DNA from: Selenomonas sp. WCT3
GTDB taxonomy: Bacteria; Bacillota; Negativicutes; Selenomonadales; Selenomonadaceae
Length of the DNA: 56,800 nt
Direction: 5' to 3'
NCBI GenBank assembly: GCA_900100835.1
Contig: FNCM01000014.1
Span: 16,478 to 73,277 of the forward strand
Shown: in pieces, positions 23,515 through 32,212 of the stretch
Layout of the letters: every line of letters begins with the position of its first letter
How positions within the stretch are numbered: position 1 is the first letter of the stretch
Notes under the pieces: model-generated
Told to the model about the DNA's origin: nothing
What the model saw: only the letters and a program-made list of their open reading frames with translations
Database searches by the model: none
Translations under genes and position numbers: made by a program

Positions 23515-24456
23515 ATGAATTATGCCTTGAGACGATTGGGGCAGTTAATACCAATTCTTTTTGGCATTACGTTCCTATCTTTTTTGCTGATATATTTGGC
23601 GGGCAGTGATGCGGTAACGGAGTTGTATACGAACCGTGGCGTTGAGGTGGCACAGGAAATTCTCGATGAGCGGCGGGCAGAACTGGGGCTTAATCTTCCG
23701 TTTTTCACGCAGTATGTGAATTGGCTTTGGGGGATGTTCCATGGGGATATGGGCATTAGCTATGTCACGGGAGAACCAGTGCTGGCGGCTTTTTTGCGCA
23801 AGCTGCCGGCAACGCTTTTACTTACGGCTCTTTCCATTGTGCTGACGGTGGTGATTGCCGTTCCAGCGGGGATTTACGCGGCGGTCCGCCGGGATAGGGC
23901 GGCGGATTTTATCCTGCGGTTTGGCAGTTTTATCGGCAATGCCATGCCAAACTTTTTTGTCGGTATGCTGTTGATGCAGTTTTTGGGAATACAGTTGGAG
24001 TTGCTGCCGGTTATTTCCAGCGGCGTGGGTCTCAAGAGTGCGATTATGCCGACGTTGACCCTGGCGATTGCCATGACGGCCAAATATATGCGGCAGGTGC
24101 GCTCCGCCGTGTTGGAGGAGCTCAACAAGGATTATGTGCAAGGGGCTATGGCCCGGGGGATAAGCGACCGGGTTATCCTTTGGAAAAATGTCATGAAGGC
24201 CTCCATGCTGACGATTATGACGCTGTTAGCGCTATCCATTGGCAGTCTGCTGGGCGGTACGGCCATTGTGGAAAGCATCTTCATGTGGGACGGTGTAGGA
24301 AAGCTGGCCGTTGATGCCATCAATATGCGCGATTATCCGCTGATTCAGGCCTATGTCATGTGGATGGCAGTTATCTATGTGGTGGTCAATCTGGTGGCAG
24401 ATATTTTGTATCATCAGTTTGACCCGCGCATCCGCTTGGGAGGGAAGCAGCAATGA
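23515..24456 (+). CDS. Nickel/peptide-type ABC transporter permease 1 (NikB/DppB family)
   Basis: In 313 aa there are six membrane segments. The N-terminal LGQLIPILFGITFLSFLLIY, the GDMGISYVTGEPV loop and the EAA-type segment (GAMARGISDRVILWKNVMKA) are typical of DppB/NikB. It is the first gene of a five-gene operon (permease, permease, ATPase, ATPase, binding protein). ATG 23515 is preceded by GAGGAGG. The last 4 bases overlap the next gene (ATGA). The substrate cannot be read from the permease. Confidence 0.9.
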   Translation: MNYALRRLGQLIPILFGITFLSFLLIYLAGSDAVTELYTNRGVEVAQEILDERRAELGLNLPFFTQYVNWLWGMFHGDMGISYVTGEPVLAAFLRKLPATLLLTALSIVLTVVIAVPAGIYAAVRRDRAADFILRFGSFIGNAMPNFFVGMLLMQFLGIQLELLPVISSGVGLKSAIMPTLTLAIAMTAKYMRQVRSAVLEELNKDYVQGAMARGISDRVILWKNVMKASMLTIMTLLALSIGSLLGGTAIVESIFMWDGVGKLAVDAINMRDYPLIQAYVMWMAVIYVVVNLVADILYHQFDPRIRLGGKQQ

Positions 24457-25301
24457 GTGAGATAAGTGTACGGGTTCCCCAAATCCGCCGGGACAGGCTG
24501 AAGCGAAAATTGTATTTCTTTTCCACGGTGGCCGGGCTTCTGATTGTGGCGGCATTCTTTAGTGAATATCTGTGTCCTTATGACCCTTATGAACAAAATA
24601 TGTCCTTGGCGAAGGCTGCGCCGTCGGCAGAGCATCTCTTGGGGACGGACCGGTATGGCCGGGATATGTTTTCCCGGGTCATTGCCGGCAGTTTTACCAG
24701 TATTTTTTCCACCCTGGCGCTAGTGGGCTTTATCACTGGCTTTGGCACGATCATTGGCATTTTTTGTGCCTGGATGGGCAAATGGGTCGATACGGTGCTC
24801 ATGCGGCTGGCGGATATGTTTTTGGCCTTCCCGGGCCTGGTATTTGCGCTGGCCGTGGCAGCGGTCTTAGGGGGCGGCGTTCATAACGCCATTTTTGCCT
24901 TGGCGGCTATCAGCTGGCCGAAGTATGCACGGCTCGCGCGCAGCCAGACGCTGGCGCAGCAGGAACTTCCCTATATGCAGGCTGTCCGGATGGCGGGAAG
25001 CAGTTCGCTGAAAATCATCGGCAAGCATGTTCTCCCCAATATTGCCGGACCGATTTTGGTGACGGCGATGCTCGATATTGGCACGATGATGATTGAGTTG
25101 GCGGGCCTGTCCTTCTTGGGGCTTGGGGCAAAGCCGCCGATTCCCGAGTGGGGCAGTATGATGAGTGATACGCGCAATCTGTTGGCGACGCAGCCATGGG
25201 TGACGCTGGCTCCAGGTGTGGCGATCTTTCTTTCGGTCATGATTTTCAATCTGTTGGGCGATACTGTGCGTGATTGGCTGGACCCGAAGAATCGGAGGTA
25301 A
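24453..25301 (+). CDS. Nickel/peptide-type ABC transporter permease 2 (NikC/DppC family)
   Basis: In 282 aa there is an N-terminal membrane anchor, then HLLGTDRYGRDMFSRVIAGS near residue 65 (the DppC/NikC signature), five further membrane segments, and the EAA-type loop AVRMAGSSSLKIIGKHVLPN. It pairs with the upstream permease to form the channel. Start ATG 24453 overlaps the previous stop, and the next gene starts 2 bp after the stop. Confidence 0.9.
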   Translation: MSEISVRVPQIRRDRLKRKLYFFSTVAGLLIVAAFFSEYLCPYDPYEQNMSLAKAAPSAEHLLGTDRYGRDMFSRVIAGSFTSIFSTLALVGFITGFGTIIGIFCAWMGKWVDTVLMRLADMFLAFPGLVFALAVAAVLGGGVHNAIFALAAISWPKYARLARSQTLAQQELPYMQAVRMAGSSSLKIIGKHVLPNIAGPILVTAMLDIGTMMIELAGLSFLGLGAKPPIPEWGSMMSDTRNLLATQPWVTLAPGVAIFLSVMIFNLLGDTVRDWLDPKNRR

Positions 25302-25303
25302 TC

Positions 25304-26083
25304 ATGAGGGAAATCATACGATATGAACAGGTAGATATCAGTTATTACGAGAAACGGGTCGTACAGGATATCAGCTTTGCACTGCAGCCAGGAGAAATAC
25401 TCGGCATTGCGGGGGAAAGCGGCAGTGGCAAGTCGACGGTCTTGCGAGCGGCTATGGGGCTTCTAGGACGGGGCGGTGTTGTGACACGGGGGGATATCTG
25501 GTATGGGGATAAGGATTTACCCGATTTATCGGGAAAAGAATTGCGGGCACTTTGTGGCTCGGGAATCGCGATGATTTTCCAATCGGCAGGCAACTCCTTT
25601 TGCCCTATCCGCACGGTACGGGCGCAGCTCTGGGAAATGATGCAGGCCCATGGGGGAAAGGATGCCGCTGAGTTTGAGGAACAGGCCCAGGATATTCTGG
25701 CGAAGTTTGGTTTTGCAAATCCCCGCCGCATTTTAGATAGTTATCCGTTCGAGTTGTCGGGGGGCATGCAGCAGCGAGTTGGCGTGGCGGCAGCAATGCT
25801 CCTGCAGCCGAAGCTCCTGCTGGCCGATGAACCGACATCGGCACTGGATGTGACGGTGCAAAAACAGGTCATTGAGGAAATGCTTTTGGCACGCAAGCTG
25901 TTTGGCACGAGTATCCTGTTGGTCACGCATAATATCGGTGTCATCCGGGCAATGGCGGATAAAATCCTCATCATGAAGGATGGTTCCTGTGTGGAATACG
26001 GAAATACCCATGAGGTTATGGCAAAGCCACAGTCGGCATATACGAAGAAATTGCTGGCGGCAGTGCCATGTCTGCGGAGGTGA
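25304..26083 (+). CDS. ABC transporter ATPase 1 (NikD/DppD family)
   Basis: In 259 aa, Walker A is GESGSGKST (residues ~37-45), the ABC signature is LSGGMQQRVGVAAAML, and Walker B with catalytic Glu is LLLADEPTSALD. The switch His is VTHN. It lacks the long C-terminal oligopeptide-ATPase extension with its Cys-rich cluster, as in NikD-type proteins. It powers import together with the next gene. Confidence 0.9.
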   Translation: MREIIRYEQVDISYYEKRVVQDISFALQPGEILGIAGESGSGKSTVLRAAMGLLGRGGVVTRGDIWYGDKDLPDLSGKELRALCGSGIAMIFQSAGNSFCPIRTVRAQLWEMMQAHGGKDAAEFEEQAQDILAKFGFANPRRILDSYPFELSGGMQQRVGVAAAMLLQPKLLLADEPTSALDVTVQKQVIEEMLLARKLFGTSILLVTHNIGVIRAMADKILIMKDGSCVEYGNTHEVMAKPQSAYTKKLLAAVPCLRR

Positions 26084-26087
26084 GTGA

Positions 26088-26846
26088 ATGGAAACGATAC
26101 TGGAGGTAAGACAGTTGCGGAAGGTCTTTCATGAAGGCAGCTGGGAAGATCTGCTGGCGGTGGATGATGTTAGTTTTACCGTTGGGGCTGGGGAAAAGGT
26201 GGCCATCATTGGGGAGAGCGGCAGTGGCAAAACCACGGTGGCGAAGCTGGTGACCCGGCTGCTGGATGTGACTGCGGGCCAGATTTTTCTCGATGGAGTG
26301 GAGATTACCAATGCCCGCGGGAAAGAATTAAAGCAGGCGTACCAGAAGATGCAGATGGTATTTCAATCTCCCATCGACAGTTTTGACCCGCGGTGTACGC
26401 TAGGGGATGGCATCGGGGAAAGCCTCCGGAATCATGGGTATACGAAGGGGGAGGCTAAAACGGAAACGGCTCGGCTGCTGGCCCTTTGCGGGCTTAGTCC
26501 GGATTTGGGGGATTGTTATCCCTATGAGGTCAGCGGCGGGCAGTGCCAGCGGGCGGCAATTGCCCGAGCCCTGGCGATTAAGCCGCAGCTGCTGATTCTC
26601 GACGAAGCTACCTCGGCGTTGGATGTGACTGTGCAGGCGGAGATACTGACGCTTTTAAATCACTTGCAGCAGGAGCTTTCTATGTCCTATTTGTTTATCT
26701 GCCATGACATTGCCTTGGTACAGGATTTTTGCGACCGGGTGTTGGTTATGCATAATGGCAGGATTGTCGAGGAGGGGACTGCAGACGCCGTAATCCGGCA
26801 TCCGCAGATGGAATATACCCAAATGCTGATTGACAGTGTTTTGTAA
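26088..26846 (+). CDS. ABC transporter ATPase 2 (NikE/DppF family)
   Basis: In 252 aa, Walker A is GESGSGKTT, the Q-loop MVFQSPIDSFDPR is typical of DppF/NikE, the signature is VSGGQCQRAAIARALA, and Walker B is LLILDEATSALD. It ends shortly after the catalytic core (MEYTQMLIDSVL), with no oligopeptide-type C-terminal extension, consistent with the nickel/metallophore subfamily. It lies 4 bp after ATPase 1. Confidence 0.9.
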   Translation: METILEVRQLRKVFHEGSWEDLLAVDDVSFTVGAGEKVAIIGESGSGKTTVAKLVTRLLDVTAGQIFLDGVEITNARGKELKQAYQKMQMVFQSPIDSFDPRCTLGDGIGESLRNHGYTKGEAKTETARLLALCGLSPDLGDCYPYEVSGGQCQRAAIARALAIKPQLLILDEATSALDVTVQAEILTLLNHLQQELSMSYLFICHDIALVQDFCDRVLVMHNGRIVEEGTADAVIRHPQMEYTQMLIDSVL

Positions 26847-26885
26847 GGCTTTCTTTTGGGAAGCGGAAGGAAAGGAGAACATGGT

Positions 26886-28439
26886 ATGAAGTGGAAAAAA
26901 CTTTTGGCGCTGGCCGTAAGTGCCAGCCTATGCATTGGGGCGCTGGCCGGCTGTGGCGGCAGTCAGACGGGGAAGTCTGATGCCGGCAAGGTGCTGACTA
27001 TCGGCGATACGACTTTCAATAGTTCCAATGAGGAACCAGATATCAATCCCCATAATGCCTATGCTGGCTGGGCCTGCATTCGCTATGGCGTAGGAGAGAC
27101 GCTGGTCAAATACTCCGATAATATGGAAATCCAGCCGTGGCTGGCAACCAAGTGGGAAAATACTGACCCGCTTACTTGGAAGATTACCCTGCGCGATGAT
27201 GTCACCTATTCTTCTGGCCGTAAGATGGATGCTGCCTCGGTTAAACAGTGCCTCGAACATCTGATTGCAAACAACAAGCGGGCCAAGCAGGATTTGAAGG
27301 TGGCCTCCATTGAGGCAAATGGCCAGGAGATTACCATCAAAACGACGGAGCCCAAACCGGCGCTGCTCAATTACCTTGGCGACCCCTATGGCTGTATCAT
27401 CGATGTGGATGCTGGGTTTGACAACGGTATTGTTGCTGGTACCGGCCCGTATATCGCCACGGACATGAAGACCGATGATCATCTGACCCTCAAGAAAAAC
27501 GATAATTATTGGGGCGGCAAGCCAAAACTCGATAAGATTACCATCCGCACCATAACGGATGGCAATACGTTGGCCAATGCCCTGCAGTCTGGTGAGGTGC
27601 AGGCTGCCTATGGCATGGCGTATGAAAGTTATCCGCTGTTCAAAAATGACAAATATACCATCTCACAGATATCCACATCGCGCTGCTTCTTCGGCAAGAT
27701 GAATTTCGACCCGGATTCGGTCTGTGCTGACCCGGCGGTCCGCAAGGCGATTTCCATGGGCATCGACAAGGATAACTTTGTGGAAAAATTGCTGGAGGGC
27801 AATGGCTTCCCGGCTAACGGGGTATTCCCAGCCGGTGCGGCCTTTGGCGGCGATAAGGTAAAAGCCGAGAAATACGACCCAGAAGGGGCTAAGGCTGTTT
27901 TGGAGCAGGCCGGCTGGGTGGATACCGATGGCGATGGTATTCGCGAGAAAAACGGCAAAAAACTCGTCGTTAAATGGCTGACCTACCCGAGCCGTCAGGA
28001 ACTACCGCTGTTAGCGGAATCGGCCCAGGCTACGTTGAAGGCCATTGGCATAGCTGTGGATATCAACAATACGGCGGACAACAATCAGGTGGTAAAAAAT
28101 CCGAAGAACTGGGACGTTTATGCGATGGCCAACGTCCAGGCGCCAACTGGCGACCCCGAATATTGGTTTACGGTATTTGCGACGGGCAATGCTACCAAGA
28201 ATCAAGGCAAATATCAAAGCGCGAAACTCGATGCGCTCGAAGCAGAACTCAGCCAGACCTTTGACCCGGCCAAACGGGCTGAGCTGGCTGTGCAGATGCA
28301 ACAGGTGGTTCTCGATGACCATGCGTTCGTATTCTGCTCCTTCCTCAAGATGAGCATGATTTCCAAGGCGAATGTCAAGAACTATACCTCCCATGCTTGT
28401 GACTATTATCAGATTACTGCCGACCTCGATGTCGAATAA
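26886..28439 (+). CDS. ABC transporter substrate-binding lipoprotein (NikA/DppA family)
   Basis: In 517 aa, a lipoprotein signal peptide ends at the lipobox LAGC (Cys near residue 21), followed by a type-II periplasmic-binding fold of the SBP_bac_5 family. TWKITLRDDVTYSSGRKMDA, GTGPYIATDM, NDNYWGGKPKLDKI and ADPAVRKAISMGIDK are family hallmarks. The ligand is not certain. Nickel, a metallophore, or a short peptide all fit the family, and shared control with [FeFe]-hydrogenase genes suggests a metal complex or H-cluster precursor. GGAGAAC lies upstream of ATG 26886. It is the last gene, followed by a terminator. Confidence 0.88.
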   Translation: MKWKKLLALAVSASLCIGALAGCGGSQTGKSDAGKVLTIGDTTFNSSNEEPDINPHNAYAGWACIRYGVGETLVKYSDNMEIQPWLATKWENTDPLTWKITLRDDVTYSSGRKMDAASVKQCLEHLIANNKRAKQDLKVASIEANGQEITIKTTEPKPALLNYLGDPYGCIIDVDAGFDNGIVAGTGPYIATDMKTDDHLTLKKNDNYWGGKPKLDKITIRTITDGNTLANALQSGEVQAAYGMAYESYPLFKNDKYTISQISTSRCFFGKMNFDPDSVCADPAVRKAISMGIDKDNFVEKLLEGNGFPANGVFPAGAAFGGDKVKAEKYDPEGAKAVLEQAGWVDTDGDGIREKNGKKLVVKWLTYPSRQELPLLAESAQATLKAIGIAVDINNTADNNQVVKNPKNWDVYAMANVQAPTGDPEYWFTVFATGNATKNQGKYQSAKLDALEAELSQTFDPAKRAELAVQMQQVVLDDHAFVFCSFLKMSMISKANVKNYTSHACDYYQITADLDVE

Positions 28440-28455
28440 CGTAATCTTCCCATAG

Positions 28456-28499
28456 AAAAAGCCTAACGGCAACCAAAGTAGGTGCTGTTAGGCTTTTTT
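28456..28499 (+). terminator. Terminator of the ABC importer operon
   Basis: AAAAAGCCTAACGGCA pairs with TGCTGTTAGGCTTTTT (one G-U), followed by TC. It is bidirectional and also faces the end of the immunity-gene array. Confidence 0.88.
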
Positions 28500-28504
28500 C
28501 GCCA

Positions 28505-28933
28505 TTACGATTTTATTAAGAATCCTATATAGGCAATTGCACATAACAGAAATATCGAGCCGCCAAATAAACCAACAATTAAATTCACTATCTTTTTGTC
28601 TGCGTCATTACATTCATTCATTTTACTAATCAATACAGACGCAATGGCAAAAAATATCATCCAAAGGCCTACCATATTTTTTATCATGCCATCATATGGT
28701 GTGTCAGTTTGCCAGAAAAATTCAATCAAACAAGATGCGCCAAATAAGCCAAATGATAGAAGGATTATTTTTTGATGAAGTTTTTTCCAGCAATATACGG
28801 CTAAGCATATAAATAAAATTAAAAGGCATCCCCAAAGCAATTTCTCGTTAATATATTTATCCATTCCCTTAACCAAAGTCATCAACGAAATGGAAAAACA
28901 GACGAGAGGTTTACTTATTTTTAAATTAGTCAT
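28505..28933 (-). CDS. Putative immunity protein, paralogue 3 (MTNLKISK family)
   Basis: This 142-aa protein has four predicted membrane segments. It is closely related to the proteins at 29083-29508 and 30070-30498; all begin MTNLKISKP and share WKKLxQKIIxLSF and NTPYDG-like motifs (here TDTPYDG). The start ATG overlaps the stop of a leftover toxin tail (AATGACTAA), mirroring the intact toxin/immunity junction. I do not recognise a named family. Immunity against a pore-forming toxin is inferred from membrane topology and position. It is the last gene of the array. Confidence 0.7.
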   Translation of the reverse strand: MTNLKISKPLVCFSISLMTLVKGMDKYINEKLLWGCLLILFICLAVYCWKKLHQKIILLSFGLFGASCLIEFFWQTDTPYDGMIKNMVGLWMIFFAIASVLISKMNECNDADKKIVNLIVGLFGGSIFLLCAIAYIGFLIKS

Positions 28934-29066
28934 TTCCTAATACCGTTTCCTTTTCTTGTGATGTGGATGCATCCATTCGCACTTCTAATACAGTCGATTC
29001 GTATGCAGGGATGGAATTTGCTGGTGATTTTGTTAATTTAACGAAGTGGCTATGGAGAATTTGTAT
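28926..29066 (-). pseudogene. Orphan toxin C-terminal tail 1
   Basis: Upstream of paralogue 3 an open minus-strand stretch without start codon reads HFVKLTKSPAN, then STVLEVRMDASTSQEKETVLGND and stop. Its last residues match the end of the intact toxin (EKEAVLAND), and the overlap with the immunity ATG is the same. The upstream part differs from the intact toxin's pore region, so it looks like the remains of an alternative toxin tip. Confidence 0.55.
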
Positions 29067-29082
29067 CTTATCTTTATAGTAG

Positions 29083-29508
29083 TTATTTTATCAAAATAGG
29101 AACATATACAAGTGCACATAGTAATAACAATGAACCGCCTGTGAAACAAATGATTAGTTTGAGTAACTTTTTGTCTGCTTCATTGCATTCGTTCATTTTG
29201 TTTACCACTATGGATGCAAGTGCCCCAAAAGCCGACCAAAGAATCAATGCACCTTTGGTTACGCCATCATAGGGGGTGTTAACTTGCCAAAAAAATCCAA
29301 TCAAACACGCTATGCCAAATAAGCCAAACGATAGAAGGATTATTTTTTGATGAAGTTTTTTCCAGCAACATACGGCTAAGCATATAAATAAAATTAGAAG
29401 GCATCCCCAAAGCAATTTCTCGTTGATATATTTATCCATTCCCTTGACCAATGCCGTCAAGGAAATGGATAAAAACAAGATAGGTTTACTTATTTTTAGA
29501 TTAGTCAT
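29083..29508 (-). CDS. Putative immunity protein, paralogue 2 (MTNLKISK family)
   Basis: This 141-aa protein has four predicted membrane segments and is a clear paralogue of 28505-28933 and 30070-30498. It shares the N-terminus, the KYINEKLLWGCLLILFICLA segment with paralogue 3, and the FFWQVNTPYDG segment with paralogue 1, suggesting recombination among copies. Start ATG 29508 overlaps the stop of an orphan toxin tail. Membrane immunity is inferred. Confidence 0.7.
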   Translation of the reverse strand: MTNLKISKPILFLSISLTALVKGMDKYINEKLLWGCLLILFICLAVCCWKKLHQKIILLSFGLFGIACLIGFFWQVNTPYDGVTKGALILWSAFGALASIVVNKMNECNEADKKLLKLIICFTGGSLLLLCALVYVPILIK

Positions 29509-29651
29509 TTCCTAATACCGCCTTCATTTCCGATGATGTGTACGTATATCCGCACTCCTAATACGGTCGATTCTCCTGTAGGGAGGGCATCAGCTGGTGA
29601 TTTTGTCAATTTCACGAAGTGGTTATGGTGAAATTGCATCGCATCTTTTAC
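29501..29651 (-). pseudogene. Orphan toxin C-terminal tail 2
   Basis: An open stretch without a proper start reads DAMQFHHNHFVKLTKSPADA and then ESTVLGVR. A frameshift is needed to reach the tail SSEMKAVLGND and stop, which overlaps the ATG of paralogue 2. It is homologous to tail 1 (HFVKLTKSPA...STVLxVR) and keeps the shared toxin end, so it is a decayed cassette. Confidence 0.55.
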
Positions 29652-30070
29652 TGCAAAAAAGCATATAAGCCTATTGCACAGAAACATAATAAAATTAATG
29701 TATTTACCCCAACTGCTTTTAGCATGAACTTCTTTTTCGCTTTATCTGATTCGCTTTTGCTTCGATATATAACGAAAATGTTTATTCCCATTATCATAAA
29801 AACGATACTTCCCATAAGCGATAGATAACGAATATCTTCCGAATATTGTTCTACACTCACTGGAATCAAACAAGCAATCGCAAAGACAATTAACACTATA
29901 ATGCATTCTTGATGTTGCTTTTTCCAATAATAATAACAAGCTAAAAAAATACTAGCTGCTCCCATTACTACTAGTATCATGTCGGTATTTTCCAGAGAAT
30001 GATTTAATATTTTCCCCAGTGCTAAGCCGATTATGTAAATAATAAATGATTTATAATTTATTTTTTGCAT
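29648..30070 (-). CDS. Putative membrane immunity protein, unrelated type
   Basis: This 140-aa protein has four predicted membrane segments. It is not obviously alike in sequence to its neighbours but has the same size and topology (YYYWKKQHQECIIVLIVFAI resembles the WKKLxQKII segment). Start ATG 30068-30070 overlaps the previous gene's stop (ATGA), so translation is coupled. An in-frame upstream Met exists at 30109. Its function is inferred from the setting only. Confidence 0.65.
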   Translation of the reverse strand: MQKINYKSFIIYIIGLALGKILNHSLENTDMILVVMGAASIFLACYYYWKKQHQECIIVLIVFAIACLIPVSVEQYSEDIRYLSLMGSIVFMIMGINIFVIYRSKSESDKAKKKFMLKAVGVNTLILLCFCAIGLYAFLQ

Positions 30071-30498
30071 CACGATTTCATCCAAAAAATTAGACAGCCA
30101 ATTGCACATAATAAAAATATCGAACCGCCGAATAGTCCAACAATTAACTTCACTACCTTTTTGTCTGCATCATTACATTCCTTCATTTTTATAACTAATA
30201 CAGATGAAATGGCAAAAAACGATGACCAAAGGATTAATGCACCTTTGATTATGCCGTCATATGGCGTGTTAACCTGCCAAAAAAGCCCAATAAAACACGC
30301 TATGCCAAAGAAAGCAAACGACAGGATGATTATTTTTTGCTGAAGTTTTTTCCAGCAATATACCGTTAAGCCTATAAGTGCTAGCAAAAGGCATATCCAA
30401 ATAAAATTTTCGTCGATATAGTTATCTATTCCTTTGACCAAAGTCATCAATGAAATAGAAAAACAGACGAGAGGTTTACTTATTTTTAAATTAGTCAT
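30070..30498 (-). CDS. Putative immunity protein, paralogue 1, cognate of the intact toxin
   Basis: This 142-aa protein has four predicted membrane segments and the N-terminus MTNLKISKPLVCFSISLM. It overlaps the end of the toxin gene by 8 bases, a typical toxin-immunity junction, and is directly coupled to the next immunity gene. It is a paralogue of 28505 and 29083. Base composition is visibly AT-richer than the neighbouring operons, suggesting acquisition. Confidence 0.7.
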   Translation of the reverse strand: MTNLKISKPLVCFSISLMTLVKGIDNYIDENFIWICLLLALIGLTVYCWKKLQQKIIILSFAFFGIACFIGLFWQVNTPYDGIIKGALILWSSFFAISSVLVIKMKECNDADKKVVKLIVGLFGGSIFLLCAIGCLIFWMKS

Positions 30499-32092
30499 TT
30501 GCTAATACCGCTTCCTTTTCATGCGATGTGAACACATCAGTCCCCATCCCTACTATAATCGAACCTACTGCAGCGGCAGTAATCGCTGGTGCACCCGTCA
30601 ATCCCACGAAGCTTATCAAGGCGCCTATACCTACGCCGCCAAGTACAGTGACTATAACCCCTGCTGTATCGATAGTAGCAGTTGCAATTTTTTCGCTTGT
30701 CGTATAATTGGGATTGGTGAAATCATCATAGACATCCATAGCTCCTACCCCTATAGAGACAACGGAATTTTTGGCTACTGCTTTTGACGATATGGCAGCA
30801 TATTTGGCGAAACCGGCTATATCCTTTATCCCGGCTTCTTTTATTGGTGTCATTGAAGCGTTTGTAAATACATGCTTTTCGGATAGTGCAGTATCTGCTG
30901 CCGTAGTCGTCGTGTTCTTAGCCAGTGAATTACCTCTTATGGTATTGATAGCACCCATCACTGCGTTCAGGCGTGCTTCGCTGTTTTGTCGGCCTATTTC
31001 GTAGCCGGTATAATTTTCTTCCTGCTCATGGGAGTATTCATCGTCTGCATAAGCAGAAATTTGACCTCGTTCTGCCCGGTCCTTCATTTCTTGGGCTGCT
31101 TGCTGTAGCGTTGGAGATGGATTGTTGATGCGGTTTGCTATGGCTTTTGCCCCTAGCGTCAATGCTTCAGCTACGGTAGAAATGAAGCCTTTACTATTGG
31201 GGGCAATATCATCGTCAGGATTTACTGGAGCCTCTTCTGCCGGCTGATCTTCGGGATAAGAGGATAAATCCCCCTTATTGACCGTTTCCTTCATTTCATT
31301 GGCGGCATCAATTAATTCCTGTGGGGGATGATTAAAATGGTCCGCCAAAGCAGTCAGGCCCATCGACAAAATTCCCGGATTGCCAGTCGGTACATCATCG
31401 GGCGCAGGCGTATAGGTGTTTTCGTCTGGATTGCCTAAATCGCTAAGGTAACTGCTGGTATTTTTGGAATCGTTCACTGTTGTTACAAAATCCGGCAGTT
31501 CTTCGGTTATCTCTTGTTGCCGTTGTGTTATGCCATCTGCTATGGCATCTACTGCCATGGCTATAATCCCCTTACTATCAGGCGCTATGTCATCGTCTGG
31601 GGTTCTGGAAGCATCAAGATAACCTTCGGGATCGTAAAGGTCTGTATAGGAAGGGGCTGTGCTGGGAAATTCGTTATTGGTGGATTCGTCCTTCGCGATA
31701 AGTCCCTCACAGAATTTGTTAAAACTATCCATGGCCTCACGCTCTACTGCACCCCAGCCAGAAGCGACATCGGAAAAATCCATTGTATCCGCCACTTCAT
31801 CATCGCTGACGTAGGAATCACTACTGTAATCACTATAAGCCGAGCCCCAACCATAACTATCCCCATCATCGTCAGAGGAATATGAATCGTCACTGCTGTA
31901 ATCGCTGTCTGAAGCGCCATCACTATCGCTGGAGTCGTCATTTGAACCGTCATTGCCATAGCTGTTGCTGGAATCGTCCTCGCCGTAGCCACCGGCAGAG
32001 TCCTCGCCACCATAGTCGCCATAGCCGCCACCATATCCAGAATCGCAGCCGCCGTAGCTGCTGCCACAAGTATTGTTATTATCGTCCCCCAT
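30491..32092 (-). CDS. Candidate pore-forming polymorphic toxin with repeats
   Basis: In 533 aa, residues ~1-100 are a low-complexity Gly/Tyr/Ser/Asp segment. Residues ~165-350 hold three degenerate ~55-60-residue repeats, each with PDDDIAP-like start, SKGIIxMAVxALAD-like helix and a QELIDAANEMKE-like helix (about 165-215, 230-282, 291-352). Residues ~430-520 are hydrophobic and Gly/Ala-rich (TAGVIVTVLGGVGIGALISF), like a membrane-inserting domain. No classical signal peptide is seen. Strong GAGGAGG lies 8 bases before the ATG. Four small membrane proteins follow, the first overlapping the stop. I do not recognise a named family. Toxin identity is inferred from architecture, immunity-like neighbours and leftover tails. 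Confidence 0.65.
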   Translation of the reverse strand: MGDDNNNTCGSSYGGCDSGYGGGYGDYGGEDSAGGYGEDDSSNSYGNDGSNDDSSDSDGASDSDYSSDDSYSSDDDGDSYGWGSAYSDYSSDSYVSDDEVADTMDFSDVASGWGAVEREAMDSFNKFCEGLIAKDESTNNEFPSTAPSYTDLYDPEGYLDASRTPDDDIAPDSKGIIAMAVDAIADGITQRQQEITEELPDFVTTVNDSKNTSSYLSDLGNPDENTYTPAPDDVPTGNPGILSMGLTALADHFNHPPQELIDAANEMKETVNKGDLSSYPEDQPAEEAPVNPDDDIAPNSKGFISTVAEALTLGAKAIANRINNPSPTLQQAAQEMKDRAERGQISAYADDEYSHEQEENYTGYEIGRQNSEARLNAVMGAINTIRGNSLAKNTTTTAADTALSEKHVFTNASMTPIKEAGIKDIAGFAKYAAISSKAVAKNSVVSIGVGAMDVYDDFTNPNYTTSEKIATATIDTAGVIVTVLGGVGIGALISFVGLTGAPAITAAAVGSIIVGMGTDVFTSHEKEAVLAND

Positions 32093-32212
32093 GCGTTAAG
32101 CCTCCTCAAAAACATGCAATTGTCAATCGCTTTGTTTATACCATAGCGCGGCTTTTTTAGAAGAGATTAAGATCATTATTATAATGAGGGATACATTTTT
32201 TAAGGAATTATC

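Noticed and set aside
28505..32092. Prophage or insertion sequence carrying the toxin island
   Set aside because: No integrase, transposase, capsid-type gene or flanking repeat was seen; only composition and position hint at transfer.
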